Shown here: piece after piece, positions 52,631-62,433 of the stretch
Numbering within the stretch: position 1 is the stretch's first letter
Layout of the letters: the number at the start of each line of letters is the position of its first letter
Origin: Streptomyces sp. NBC_00457
GTDB lineage: Bacteria > Actinomycetota > Actinomycetes > Streptomycetales > Streptomycetaceae
Assembly: GCF_036014015.1 (NCBI RefSeq)
Contig: NZ_CP107905.1
Span: forward strand, 4,464,001 to 4,528,000
Direction: 5' to 3'
Length of the DNA: 64,000 nt
The notes under the pieces: model-generated
What the model saw: only the letters and a program-made list of their open reading frames with translations
Databases searched by the model: none
What the model was told of the DNA's origin: nothing
Position numbers and translations under genes: made by a program

Positions 52631-54352
52631 TCAGCCCGTTCCGATCTCAAGACGGTCACGGGCGCCCTTGAACGCCGCCGTGCCCTTCTTCTCGTCCGCC
52701 GTCCCCTTGGGCATGTCCACACGCAGCTCGTACATCCGGCCGTCGTCGGTCAGGATCATCAGCTCCATGACCCGCGTCGGGTACTCCTTCATGTCGTAGG
52801 TGGTGTCGGCGAGCACCGCCTCGTAGCCGTCGATGCTGGTGCGCGTGTACTGCGTCCGCGCGTCCCCGTTGTAGCTGTCCCAGTGGGCGTGCGCCTCCTT
52901 GGCCTGGCCCATCGGGGAGCGGGGCGCCTTGTCCCACTGGGTCAGCCGGATCTGTACGGTCTCGCTGTCGTCCGCGTAGACCACGATCCGGGGCTGGCCG
53001 GCCGCGTTGCCCTCCCGGGCGTATTCGTCGTAGCCGGCCGGGACGGAGACGACGGCCTTCATGTCCTCCTCGCGGTGCTCGGTCCAGGGCGCGGACGTGG
53101 AGTTGCCCGCTTCGACGCCGGGGGCGGAGGGCGTGCGCTCGCCCGCCGCTCCGCTGTCGGTGTCGGTGTCGGCGAGGGAAGTACCGAGCCAGATGCCGCC
53201 GGCGAGGAGGGCGCCGAGCAGGGCGGCGGGGAGGGGGTGACGGAGGAGGGCGGGGCGGGGGGATTTGGGGGTGGAGACGGTGTCGGGGGTCGGGTCGGGG
53301 TTGGGGCTCTTCGACTCGTCGGGAGCGGGCTGCGGCTCCTCCTGATCGGGCTCCGGTATGGCTTCGGCTTCCGCTTCGGGGCCGGTCGCGCCGTCGGCTG
53401 TTTTCGGGGCGGCCGCGTCTGCCAGCAGTATCGTCCCGACGTCGTCGGAGAACTCCCTCAGCTGGGAGGCGTCCTGGGCCTCCGTCACGGGTGCCCCGGT
53501 CGGACCGGCCGTCGGCCATCGTCCGGCCGCCGCCTCCAGGATCTTGCCGACCTCGTCCGGGTCCGGCCGCTGCTCGGGCTCCTTGACCAGCAGTCGCACG
53601 ATGAGCGACCCGAGCGGTCCGGCCTGCTTGGGCTCGGGCGGGTCCGCGGAGAGGATCGCGGCGAGGGTGGACTCCAGCGTCGTACGACGGAAGGGGGACC
53701 ATCCTTCTACGGCGCCGTAGAGCAGGACGCCCAGGGACCACAGGTCGGAGGGGGGACCGGCGCCCCGGCCGGACATGCGCTCGGGGGCGATGAATTCGAG
53801 GGAGCCGACGAACTCGCCGCTGAGGGTGAGGGATTCCTCGCCCTGGACATGGGCGATGCCGAAGTCGGTGAGGACGACGCGGCCGTGCGGGCCGAGCAGG
53901 ACGTTGGCCGGCTTGACGTCGCGGTGGACGATCCCGACGGCGTGCGCGGCGCGCAGCGCGCCGAGGACGGCGAGGCCGACCCGGGCCGACTCGGCGGGTT
54001 CCAGCGGCCCGCGTTGCAGCACCTCGTGCAGGGACTCCCCGCGGATCAACTCCATGACGATCCAGGGCAGTCCGTCATCCACGACGACGTCATGGATGGA
54101 GACGGCCGAGGGATGATCGACGCGGGCGGCGGCGCGGGCCTCGCGATAGAGCCGGTTGGCGGCGCGCTGGTGGCCGGCGTCCTCCGGGTCGCCCGGTAAC
54201 CGCGGCTGCTTGACGGCGACTTCGCGGTCCACGAGTTCGTCGTGCGCCCGCCAGACGGTGCCCATTCCGCCGGAGCCGATGCGCTCGACCAGCCGGTAGC
54301 GCCCACCGACAAGCCGGCCCTTGGGGCCTGCCCCACCCCCGTCGTTGCTCAT
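52631..54352 (-). CDS. Membrane Ser/Thr protein kinase 1
   Basis: 573 residues. Kinase domain about 18-275: glycine loop RIGSGGMGTVW, catalytic Lys in EVAVKQPRL, HRDVKPANVLL and LTDFGIAHVQ (the DFG motif), then PERMSG. A proline- and charge-rich juxtamembrane stretch (about 300-370) precedes a single transmembrane segment (AALLGALLAGGIWLGTSL, near 374-395), then an extracytoplasmic domain of about 150 residues (VVSVPAGYDEYAREGN to the end). All catalytic residues are present. First of the array on the minus strand, each gene separated by 60-110 bp. Confidence 0.95.
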   Translation of the reverse strand: MSNDGGGAGPKGRLVGGRYRLVERIGSGGMGTVWRAHDELVDREVAVKQPRLPGDPEDAGHQRAANRLYREARAAARVDHPSAVSIHDVVVDDGLPWIVMELIRGESLHEVLQRGPLEPAESARVGLAVLGALRAAHAVGIVHRDVKPANVLLGPHGRVVLTDFGIAHVQGEESLTLSGEFVGSLEFIAPERMSGRGAGPPSDLWSLGVLLYGAVEGWSPFRRTTLESTLAAILSADPPEPKQAGPLGSLIVRLLVKEPEQRPDPDEVGKILEAAAGRWPTAGPTGAPVTEAQDASQLREFSDDVGTILLADAAAPKTADGATGPEAEAEAIPEPDQEEPQPAPDESKSPNPDPTPDTVSTPKSPRPALLRHPLPAALLGALLAGGIWLGTSLADTDTDSGAAGERTPSAPGVEAGNSTSAPWTEHREEDMKAVVSVPAGYDEYAREGNAAGQPRIVVYADDSETVQIRLTQWDKAPRSPMGQAKEAHAHWDSYNGDARTQYTRTSIDGYEAVLADTTYDMKEYPTRVMELMILTDDGRMYELRVDMPKGTADEKKGTAAFKGARDRLEIGTG

Positions 54353-54415
54353 GCCCCATGACTACCGTGCGGGAAGGCGCTTTGTCGACGCGATGCCTTG
54401 CGATCAGGCCGCCGG

Positions 54416-56095
54416 CTACAGCTTGTCGATGTCCAGGTTGGCGATCGCCGTCCGCGCCACGTCGCGTCCTCGCTCGGTGAAGTCGCCCTTGCCGGGGTAG
54501 CTGATCGTCACCTTGTACATATCGCCGGCCGAGGTCTTGTAGTAGAAGAGCTTCAGCTCGCGGGGGCGCGGGTTCTGGGTGTCGGTCGTGGTGTACGTGA
54601 CGGTGTTCTCGGCCGACTGCTTGCCCTGGTACGTGGTCTCCTTCGGGCTGGTCCGAGCGTTCTCCGGCATGGCGAAGTCGTAACTGCCCTGGTCCTTGAA
54701 CACCTCGTTGTCGGCGTACATTTCGGCCGCGGCGGAGTTCTTGATCTCGTTCGAGGTGTCCTCGGACTTCCTGGCCAGGTTCACGCCGATCCAGATGCTG
54801 CCGCTCCAGTCGGTGTAGGTGACCCAGTTCTTGTCGTTGTCGTCGGCGTCCGGCTTGCCGACCTGGTAGTTCGCCGGCACCTGGAGTGTCACCCCCAGCT
54901 TCGGGTGCGCCCGCTCTTTCCAGCCGTCCGGCTGGGACCCCGCGAACGGGTCGGCGATCACCAGATACGCCGCCACCGCACCCGCGACGACCGCCGCACC
55001 GATCCCGAGCAACGCCTTGCGCCCCAGCCGGACGCCTCCCCTGCCGTCGTCCCCGGCGATCCGCACGACCTGCGTCGGCGCGGGCGCCGGCGGATTCACG
55101 GCCGACTCCAGCAGGGCGCGTACCTGGCCCGCGTTCGGGCGGCGGGCGGGATCCTTCTGGAGCAGGCCGTTGATGGTCTCGGCGAGCGAGCCGGAGGCCG
55201 ACGCCGGCGGTGCGGGCGTGGCGTTGAGGACGGACTGGAGCGTGGCCGGGGTGTTGCTGCGGCGGAATGGTGAGACGCCCTCCGCGGCCGCATAGAGGAC
55301 CACACCCAGGGACCACAAGTCGCTTGCGGGGCCGGGGCGTTGGCCCAGCACCCGCTCCGGCGCGATGTACTCCGGCGAGCCGACGAAGCCACCGGTGTCG
55401 GTGAGGTTGGTCTCGCCCTCGATCTGCGCGATGCCGAAGTCGGTGAGGACGACGCGGTCGTGCCGGCCGAGCAGGACGTTGTCCGGCTTGACGTCCCGGT
55501 GCAGGATGCCCGCCGCGTGCGCGGCCTCCAGCGCGCCCAGCACTTCGAGGCCGATTCTCGCCGCTTCCCGGGCCCCGAGCGTGCCCTCCTGCAACGCGTC
55601 GCCCAGCGAACGGCCCTGCACCAGCTCCATCACGATCCATGGCCGGCCGTCCACGACCGCGACGTCGTACACCATCACGACCGCCGGGTGGTCCAGCCGG
55701 GCCGCGGCACGCGCCTCGCGACGCATCCGCTCGAAGGCGTTGGCACGTTCGCGTTCGGGAAGGTGATCCGGAACGCGCGGCTCCTTGACGGCGACCTCGC
55801 GGTCCATCGTCTCGTCCTTGGCCCGCCATACCGTGCCCATACCGCCGTGTCCGAGCTTGGCCAGCAGCCGGTAACGGCCCGCGATCAGCCGCCCGGCGCC
55901 CGGGTCCTGCGCTGGCGCGGACTGCGCGGACTGCGCGGGCGCGGACGACTGCGCGGGCGCGACCTGTACGGGCGCCGCATACGGGTTATTGGGGTGCGGC
56001 ACCGCTGCGGGCGGTCTCGGCGGTTGCAGATCGAAACTCGTCGGCTCGTCGGACCCGTAAGGGGCTCCCCCGTTGCTGCTCATGTGTTTATCCAT
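54416..56095 (-). CDS. Membrane Ser/Thr protein kinase 2
   Basis: 559 residues. An Ala/Gln/Ser-rich N-terminus (about 20-65) leads to the kinase domain: KLGHGGMGTVW, Lys in EVAVKEPRV, HRDVKPDNVLL and LTDFGIAQIE near 190-230. A transmembrane segment (LLGIGAAVVAGAVAAYLVI) is near 358-380, and the C-terminal extracytoplasmic domain carries LGVTLQVPANYQVGKPDADD and ENTVTYTTTDTQN. MDKHMSSNGG gives two start choices, ATG 56095 and ATG 56083. Catalytically complete. Confidence 0.95.
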   Translation of the reverse strand: MDKHMSSNGGAPYGSDEPTSFDLQPPRPPAAVPHPNNPYAAPVQVAPAQSSAPAQSAQSAPAQDPGAGRLIAGRYRLLAKLGHGGMGTVWRAKDETMDREVAVKEPRVPDHLPERERANAFERMRREARAAARLDHPAVVMVYDVAVVDGRPWIVMELVQGRSLGDALQEGTLGAREAARIGLEVLGALEAAHAAGILHRDVKPDNVLLGRHDRVVLTDFGIAQIEGETNLTDTGGFVGSPEYIAPERVLGQRPGPASDLWSLGVVLYAAAEGVSPFRRSNTPATLQSVLNATPAPPASASGSLAETINGLLQKDPARRPNAGQVRALLESAVNPPAPAPTQVVRIAGDDGRGGVRLGRKALLGIGAAVVAGAVAAYLVIADPFAGSQPDGWKERAHPKLGVTLQVPANYQVGKPDADDNDKNWVTYTDWSGSIWIGVNLARKSEDTSNEIKNSAAAEMYADNEVFKDQGSYDFAMPENARTSPKETTYQGKQSAENTVTYTTTDTQNPRPRELKLFYYKTSAGDMYKVTISYPGKGDFTERGRDVARTAIANLDIDKL

Positions 56096-56194
56096 ATCGC
56101 GGCAACCGCTCCCGGTTCCACAGGGAACGCATTCCGGTCACAGAGCCGTGACGCAGTTCGCCCCTTATCCACCGTTTGCGGCTCTATCTCCCGT

Positions 56195-57625
56195 TCACGC
56201 CCACATGAACGTGTCGAGCGCTACGTCGAAATACGCGCGCCCCTGCCGCGCCTCCTCCACCGGCGCCGACACCTGAACCTCGTACAACCGGCCGTCCTCC
56301 TGCCACCACAGCTCGTACGTGTACTTCGCCGGACCTGCCGGATTCCAGGTGAACTCCCGGCGGGCGGCGGGGTGTCCGTGGTGGGTGGTGGCGATGACCC
56401 GGCCGTCGCGGTACCCCGCGTGGGTCTCCGGCCCCTTCTCGTGCGCTCGCCGCATCGCGTCCAGGGCGCCGCCGGGCTCGGCCTCGCTGATCCGGACGCT
56501 CAGGCGGAAGGTTTCTCCACTCGACACGTACAGCCCCTGAGCGCGACGGGTGAACCCCGCCGGCACGGCCAGCGAGAACCCCGCCGGCTCCTCGACGACC
56601 CGGTAGCCGGCGGGTGCGGACACTTCCGCACGAGGCGTACCGTCCCCGCCGCTCATGAGCAGTGCCGCCGCCGACGCCCCCGCCCCCGCCGTCGCGGCGA
56701 CCAGCAGCGCGCCCACCAGCACGCGCCGCCGCCGGTACGTCACCGCCTGCGGCGGCAGTCGCCCCATGTCGAGAAAGTCCCGCAGCATCCGCTCGGCCCG
56801 CTCGGCGTCCAGCCGCTGGTCCGGATCGCGCTCCAGCAGCCCTCGTACGACGGGCAGGATCGGCTCGGCCTGGACGGGCGGACGGATGTCGTCGGCGATC
56901 ACCGCGTGCACGATGCCGCCCAACGAGTCGCGCCGGAACGGCGATTCACCGCTCAGGCTCGCGCACAGCAGCGCTCCCAGCGACCACAGGTCGGACTCGG
57001 GGCCGGTGCGGGCGCCCGTCATGCGCTCGGGCGCGGTGTACTCGGGCGAGCCGACGAAGGTGCCGCTCTCGGTGAGCGTGGGGGCGCCCGTCAGCCGGGC
57101 GATGCCGAAGTCGGTGAGGACGACGCGGCCGGTGGCGGGCTCCAGCAGGACGTTCGCGGGCTTGAGGTCGCGGTGCAGGACACCGGCCGCGTGCGCGGTG
57201 CGCAGGGCGCTGAGCAGGGCGATACCGATCCGGGCGGCCTCAGGGGCGTCGAGCGGGCCGTCCCTGGAGATGCGCTCGGCGAGGGAGCAGCCGTCGATCA
57301 ACTCCATGACGATGAACGGGCGTTCGTCGTGCTCGACCACATCATGGACGACGATGATGTGCGGGTGGCTGAGCTGGGCGACCGCGCGGGCCTCGCGCAG
57401 CGTGCGGTCGCGCTGCTGCCGGACCTCGTCAGCGGAGAGGGTCTCGTCGAGGAGCAGTTCCTTCACCGCCACCCGCCGGCGCAGGAGCCGGTCGGTGGCC
57501 CGCCACACGACACCCATGCCGCCACGGCCCAGCCGCACATCGAGCCGGTAACGACCCGCGATCAGACGGGGGTTGCCCCATCGGCCGTCCCCCTGCTCCC
57601 TCTGGGTCCCCATGCGCCCCATCAT
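56195..57625 (-). CDS. Membrane Ser/Thr protein kinase 3
   Basis: 476 residues. Kinase motifs: RLGRGGMGVVW, Lys in RVAVKELLL, HRDLKPANVLL and LTDFGIARLT, followed by APERMTGARTG. The cytoplasmic part is shorter than in kinases 1 and 2. A transmembrane segment (VLVGALLVAATAGAGASAAA) is near 295-320 and a short extracytoplasmic domain (GFSLAVPAGFTRRAQG) ends the protein. MMGRMGTQREQ leaves starts at 57625 or 57613 open. Catalytically complete. Confidence 0.94.
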   Translation of the reverse strand: MMGRMGTQREQGDGRWGNPRLIAGRYRLDVRLGRGGMGVVWRATDRLLRRRVAVKELLLDETLSADEVRQQRDRTLREARAVAQLSHPHIIVVHDVVEHDERPFIVMELIDGCSLAERISRDGPLDAPEAARIGIALLSALRTAHAAGVLHRDLKPANVLLEPATGRVVLTDFGIARLTGAPTLTESGTFVGSPEYTAPERMTGARTGPESDLWSLGALLCASLSGESPFRRDSLGGIVHAVIADDIRPPVQAEPILPVVRGLLERDPDQRLDAERAERMLRDFLDMGRLPPQAVTYRRRRVLVGALLVAATAGAGASAAALLMSGGDGTPRAEVSAPAGYRVVEEPAGFSLAVPAGFTRRAQGLYVSSGETFRLSVRISEAEPGGALDAMRRAHEKGPETHAGYRDGRVIATTHHGHPAARREFTWNPAGPAKYTYELWWQEDGRLYEVQVSAPVEEARQGRAYFDVALDTFMWA

Positions 57626-57688
57626 GCCGCACCGGATGGGTCCCCTCCGGAGCGCCGATCGGCCAAGTCACGGGCGGTGGCCGAAAGT

Positions 57689-59353
57689 TCAGGGCGTGCG
57701 GGTGGGCTCCCGCCAGCTCTGCAGAATCCGCTTGAACTGCTTGTCGGCCGTCGCCCAGTCCTTTGCCGGCGACGACATGTAGATCACGTACTCGGTGCCG
57801 TCCCGGGCGATGTACATCTCTTCGACGGCACGGCGCGGCCCGGCGACGTACGGAGGATCCTTCTTCAGCGCGGTCCAGGTGTACTCCCACAGCGAACCCT
57901 TGTGATCGCGGTAGGTGTTCTCCTCCATGGTCACGCGGTTGTAGTTGACCAACCCGTTGATCTTGAGCTGTTCTTCCAGGTCAAGCTGATGCTGGTACGG
58001 GTCGTCGAAGTCCGGTGAGAGGTCGATGGCGATGCGAACGAAGTGCTTGCCGCCGTCGGGCGTGTAGTCGATCTGCGTGAGGTCGCCGTCTACGCCGTAG
58101 GGCTTCCGCTCCCAGCCCTTGGGGAGGGAGAGTCCGAAGCCGAGCGGGTCTTCGACGGCCACCCAGCCATCTGATGGCGGAGTGGGGCTGGGCGAAGGCG
58201 GCGTCGACGTACTGTCCGTCCGCCGTCCCTCGTCCCACTTCTGGTACGCCACGGCGCCACCACCGCCGACCAGCGCGGCGAGCACGACGACCAGGGCGAG
58301 CGTGCGCAGACGGCGGCGCTTCGGCCGGGCCGGGGGCACCGGCCCGATGCCGGTCGGTGGCGCGAACGTCGTCGGGCCGGTGGCGGGCGGATACGGCGCC
58401 CCGGTGTCCGGACTCTGGCTCTGCGGCATATGCACGGCGCCGGTCTCATGGTGCGGGGCCCCATGGTGCGGGACCCCATGTTGCGGGACCCCATGTTGCG
58501 TCGGCACATACACCTGCGCCCCGCTGGGCCGACGCCCCTCCGCCGCCTCCGCGAGCATCAGCTCGGCGGCCTCCGCGTCGGGTCGTACGGCCGGATCCTT
58601 GTGCAGCAGGGCGGTGATGACGTCGCCGAGCGGGCCGGCGTGCTGCGGTGGCGCGGGCTCCTCCTCGACAACCGCCTGCATGGTGGTCAGCGGCGAGGTG
58701 CGGCGGAACGGCGATCTGCCCTCCACCGCCGTGTACAGCGTGGCGCCCAGCGCCCACAGGTCGGAGGACGGCCCGGGATCATGGCCGCGGATGCGCTCGG
58801 GGGCCAGGTAGTCGACCGAGCCGACGACCTCTCCGGTGCGGGTGATCGTGTTGTCGCCCTCGATCTGCGCGATACCGAAGTCGGTGAGGAGCACGCGCCC
58901 GTCCTGCGAGAGGAGGACGTTGCCGGGCTTCACATCGCGGTGCAGGACACCGGCGGAGTGGGCGGCACGCAGGGCGCGCAGCACCCACAGTCCGATACGG
59001 GCGGTCTCCTCCGGCGCGACCCGGCCCCGCTCCTTCACCGCGTCGGCGAGCGAGTGGCCCTCGATCAGCTCCATCACGATCCACGGCCGGCCGTCGTGCT
59101 CCAGCACGTCGTGCACGGTGACGACGGCGGAGTGGTTGATCCGCGCGGCAGCGCGCGCCTCGGCCCGGGTACGGGCGAGGAGTCGCTCCTGGTCCGCCTC
59201 GGAGACATAGAGCGCGGCGGTCAGTTCCTTGATCGCCACCGCCCGGTGCAGCACCTCGTCATGCGCGCGCCACACGCGGCCCATGCCGCCGCTGCCGATC
59301 GAGTCGGCAAGCCGGTAGCGGCCCGCGAGAAGCAGGCCCTGCATCTGATTCAC
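57689..59353 (-). CDS. Membrane Ser/Thr protein kinase 4
   Basis: 554 residues. Kinase motifs: SIGSGGMGRVW, Lys in RAVAIKELTAA, HRDVKPGNVLL and LTDFGIAQIE. A transmembrane segment (LALVVVLAALVGGGGAVAY) is near 348-372 and the extracytoplasmic domain has LGFGLSLPKGWERKPYG. The linker carries a repeat of HGVPQHGVPHHGAPHHE (about residues 295-310). I prefer GTG 59353 (VNQMQGLLLAGRYRL, the conserved start); the ORF to 59470 has no support. Catalytically complete. Confidence 0.94.
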   Translation of the reverse strand: MNQMQGLLLAGRYRLADSIGSGGMGRVWRAHDEVLHRAVAIKELTAALYVSEADQERLLARTRAEARAAARINHSAVVTVHDVLEHDGRPWIVMELIEGHSLADAVKERGRVAPEETARIGLWVLRALRAAHSAGVLHRDVKPGNVLLSQDGRVLLTDFGIAQIEGDNTITRTGEVVGSVDYLAPERIRGHDPGPSSDLWALGATLYTAVEGRSPFRRTSPLTTMQAVVEEEPAPPQHAGPLGDVITALLHKDPAVRPDAEAAELMLAEAAEGRRPSGAQVYVPTQHGVPQHGVPHHGAPHHETGAVHMPQSQSPDTGAPYPPATGPTTFAPPTGIGPVPPARPKRRRLRTLALVVVLAALVGGGGAVAYQKWDEGRRTDSTSTPPSPSPTPPSDGWVAVEDPLGFGLSLPKGWERKPYGVDGDLTQIDYTPDGGKHFVRIAIDLSPDFDDPYQHQLDLEEQLKINGLVNYNRVTMEENTYRDHKGSLWEYTWTALKKDPPYVAGPRRAVEEMYIARDGTEYVIYMSSPAKDWATADKQFKRILQSWREPTRTP

Positions 59354-59489
59354 GTTGCCCCGCAATGGTCTTGACAGGGTCAGACTAAGGACCGGCCCGC
59401 CCGCAGGGAACCGCGGGGGTGGCACGGAGACAGTCCTGTGACGGTTGTCGCTTCGGCGGCCGACAGGCAACCGAACACCGCAAGCGCTG

Positions 59490-62279
59490 TCAGCCCGTGA
59501 CCCGATAGGTCGCCGCCGCCTGCTCGTACAGCCGCGTCACTTCGTCCCGCTCGGCGTCCGGGCCGCGCAGTTGCAGCACGTGATAGCGCCCGTCGATCAG
59601 GATCGCGAGGTTGCGCACGAACAGCTCGCGGTCGTCGGCGCCGGTCCAGGTGAACTGCCCCTCGGCCATGGTCCGCCCGCCCACCTGAATCGTCTTCAGG
59701 CCGGTGGAGGTGGCCCAGCTGGAGTCACGGTACGGCTGCAACTCGGGCTCCTTCTCCCGCTGATACGCCATCGGATCGGTGCCGTACTCGTCCGCGGTGT
59801 CCCGTCCCGGTACGACGATGAGGTCGAAGTCGCCGTTCGAGTAGACGACTTGTCCACGCCCGTTCTTCGCTGTCCGGTCCCAGCCGCCCGCGACGGCGAC
59901 GGCGAAGCCCTCCTGGTCCGTGCGCAGCGCGAAGCCGTCGGGGAGGTCGGGAGTGGTGGTCTGCGTCTCGTCGGAACCGGCCGACGCCGAGGGGCTCTCC
60001 GCGCCCGGCGAGGTCTGGTCGGGCCGCGGCTCACTGCTCGCCTCGGGCGACTGCTCGGGTTCCTGGCTCACTGCACCTGCGGTCCCGGTCCGGTCGGTGT
60101 CCTCGGTGCCGGTGCTGTCGGACTTGGGCATGAACAGCATCGCGTACGCGATCGCCGCGGCCATCGCCAGCAACACCAGCAGCAGCAACGTACGGCCGAG
60201 ACTGCGCGGCGAACGGGCCTGCTGCCGCGCCCGCTTGTGCCGCCCGTGCGTCGCGGGCAGCCCGGCCCGCCGCCTGCGCACCAGCTCGCCCTTGCGCCGT
60301 ACGATCGGCAGCCGGCTCGCGTCGACGGGCGGCGCGGCGACGACATGCGCCCCGGCTTCCGGCTCGGGCGCCGACCGCACCAGCGAACGCAGCCAGCCCC
60401 GCAGCTCCTCGAACTCGAGCCGGTCCGTGGGGTCCTGACGCAGCAACGACTCGACGACCGGCCGCAGCGGACCGCACTCCTCCGCGAAGGCGGGCGGCTC
60501 CGCGCACACCAGCTGCACCAGCTCGGCCGTCGACTCCTCCGGATACGGCCCATGCCCCTGCACGGCCCGGAACAGCAACGCCCCCAGCGCCCACAGATCG
60601 GTGGCCGGCCCGATCGGCGCCGCCAACTGCCAGTTCTCGTGCACCGGCCCGGCCTGCTCCGGCGCCCAGCGCTCCGTCACCGGCCCCACCACGGCCATCC
60701 GCGCCTGCCGCGCCCGCTCGGCGGCCAGCGCGGTCGTCGGCCCCCGCCGCACCGGCGCCCCGGCGACGAGGTCGTCCCAGCGGCTGGGGGGCGGGGTCTG
60801 AGAGGCGTCGGGAAGGGGGGCGGGGGCGTTCCCTCCGGGAGGGAGTGCCGTACGACCCCCCTGGTCGCCGCCGACTTGGCCATTGGCCCCGGTCTGCACA
60901 CCGCGAGGGGCCGCCCCGTGCCAGGAGGCTCCGCCCACTCCGTACGGGTCGGCGATCTGTCCCGGGGCAAGGGAATTCGGCGGGATGCCGAGACCGTGGT
61001 CGTAGGGGTACGACGACGGGTCGACGCCGGTTTCGGACGCGGGCCGGAGGTTGGACGCGTCGCTTCCGGGGGCGTACGGCGGCTGCTGGGCGCCGTCGGC
61101 ATACGGCCGCTGCGTCGAGCCGTCGGTCTGTGCGTGCGGGGTGCCCTCGGGGGAGGGGCGGGCCCCGGGGAGGGCGGCCCGGCTGCTCTGCTCCGCCTCC
61201 TGGACGCGGGCTGCGGCCCTGGCGCCCGCTCGGTACGCGGCGATCGCCCCGGCGCGCGCGGCCCGGATGTCACCGCCGGTGTCGGGAGCCCTGCGGGCGA
61301 TCGCGCTCGACGCGCCCGCCCCATTCGCCGCTTCCGCCCCGACAGCCGGCAGCCCTCCGGCCGCCCGAGCCTCGATCGCGGCCCTCCGCGCGGCCTCGGG
61401 ATCGACGTCCGCGGCCCCGGAACCGCCACCGGTGCCGCCGGGCCCTCCGAAGCCGGCCGGACTCACCGGACCACCAGCACCAGCGAACCCGCCGGACGGA
61501 CCACGGCCATCCGCACCCCGCAAACCCGCGGAGCCCACAGACCCGTCGGAGCCTCCGCCCTCGCGCCCGTCACCGAACCCGGGAGCGCCACCCTCCCCCG
61601 CGCCCTCGCCCGCGTCGCCGTCCTCGGCCGGTACCGGGTCGTACCCGCACAGCGCCTCCTCCGCCGCCCCGACCGCGAGGCCGGTCAGCATGACGCGGCC
61701 GTCGTCGCAGACGAGGACCGTGCGGGCGGTGATGTTGCGGTGGACCCAGCCGTGGGCGTGCAGGACGCGCAGCGCCATCAGGACGTCGGAGGCGACCTCG
61801 GCCGCCCGGTACGGCGTCAGCGGCTTCTCGGCGAGGAGGGCCGCCAGCGGCCGTGCGGCCACCAGTTCGCTGACGATCCACAGCGAACCGCCCTCGGCGA
61901 ACACGTCGAAGACCTGGTCGAGCCGGGGGTGGTCGGGAATTCGGGCCGCGGCCTGCGCGGCCTCGACGGCACGCCGTACGGCCGGATCGGTGGGCCGCCG
62001 CGTGGCCTTCCGCACCGGAGGGCGTCGCGCACCACGCTCCCGCGCCCCACGGTCCCGGGCCGCGAAACCGTCCGGCAACCGTGCCGTGAACCCGTCCGGC
62101 AGCCCCTCCGCGTCGAGCACCTCGGCCTCGACGATCTCCGGCAACGGCACCTGCCTGACCAGGACTTCCTGCCCGCTGTAGGTGTCGAAGGCCCGGGACT
62201 CGGTGAGTTCGTACTCGTCGGACGGCGGCAGCGGCAGGCGGTAGCGGTCGGCGAGTACCCGACCCGCATAGTCGTCCAC
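59490..62279 (-). CDS. Predicted membrane pseudokinase (Ser/Thr kinase-like, degenerate)
   Basis: 929 residues. Kinase-fold landmarks are visible but the key residues are lost: the ATP-binding Lys is replaced (EVLVRQVPLP), HRD reads HRN (HGWVHRNITARTVLV near residue 185) and DFG reads TGL (VMLTGLAVGAAEE near 200). A long Gly/Ala/Pro-rich insertion (about 215-530) splits the fold before a second part with WALGALLFRAVQGHGPYPEE, then a transmembrane segment (GRTLLLLVLLAMAAAIAYAM, near 690-713) and the extracytoplasmic domain (GFAVAVAGGWDRTAKNG). GTG 62279 has GGGGAGG just upstream. Probably a regulator or scaffold for the neighbouring kinases. Confidence 0.9.
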   Translation of the reverse strand: MDDYAGRVLADRYRLPLPPSDEYELTESRAFDTYSGQEVLVRQVPLPEIVEAEVLDAEGLPDGFTARLPDGFAARDRGARERGARRPPVRKATRRPTDPAVRRAVEAAQAAARIPDHPRLDQVFDVFAEGGSLWIVSELVAARPLAALLAEKPLTPYRAAEVASDVLMALRVLHAHGWVHRNITARTVLVCDDGRVMLTGLAVGAAEEALCGYDPVPAEDGDAGEGAGEGGAPGFGDGREGGGSDGSVGSAGLRGADGRGPSGGFAGAGGPVSPAGFGGPGGTGGGSGAADVDPEAARRAAIEARAAGGLPAVGAEAANGAGASSAIARRAPDTGGDIRAARAGAIAAYRAGARAAARVQEAEQSSRAALPGARPSPEGTPHAQTDGSTQRPYADGAQQPPYAPGSDASNLRPASETGVDPSSYPYDHGLGIPPNSLAPGQIADPYGVGGASWHGAAPRGVQTGANGQVGGDQGGRTALPPGGNAPAPLPDASQTPPPSRWDDLVAGAPVRRGPTTALAAERARQARMAVVGPVTERWAPEQAGPVHENWQLAAPIGPATDLWALGALLFRAVQGHGPYPEESTAELVQLVCAEPPAFAEECGPLRPVVESLLRQDPTDRLEFEELRGWLRSLVRSAPEPEAGAHVVAAPPVDASRLPIVRRKGELVRRRRAGLPATHGRHKRARQQARSPRSLGRTLLLLVLLAMAAAIAYAMLFMPKSDSTGTEDTDRTGTAGAVSQEPEQSPEASSEPRPDQTSPGAESPSASAGSDETQTTTPDLPDGFALRTDQEGFAVAVAGGWDRTAKNGRGQVVYSNGDFDLIVVPGRDTADEYGTDPMAYQREKEPELQPYRDSSWATSTGLKTIQVGGRTMAEGQFTWTGADDRELFVRNLAILIDGRYHVLQLRGPDAERDEVTRLYEQAAATYRVTG

Positions 62280-62433
62280 GTTGCCTCCCCCGGCCGCCCG
62301 GTTGGTCAAATCCGTTCGCCTTGCGGCCCGTTATGGATGCGTACGGTCCGCAACCACTCACGATACGTGCCGGAGGCAACCCGCACCGAGGTGATGCCCA
62401 GATCTCATGCCCCGTTACGCCGGGCCCGTCACG

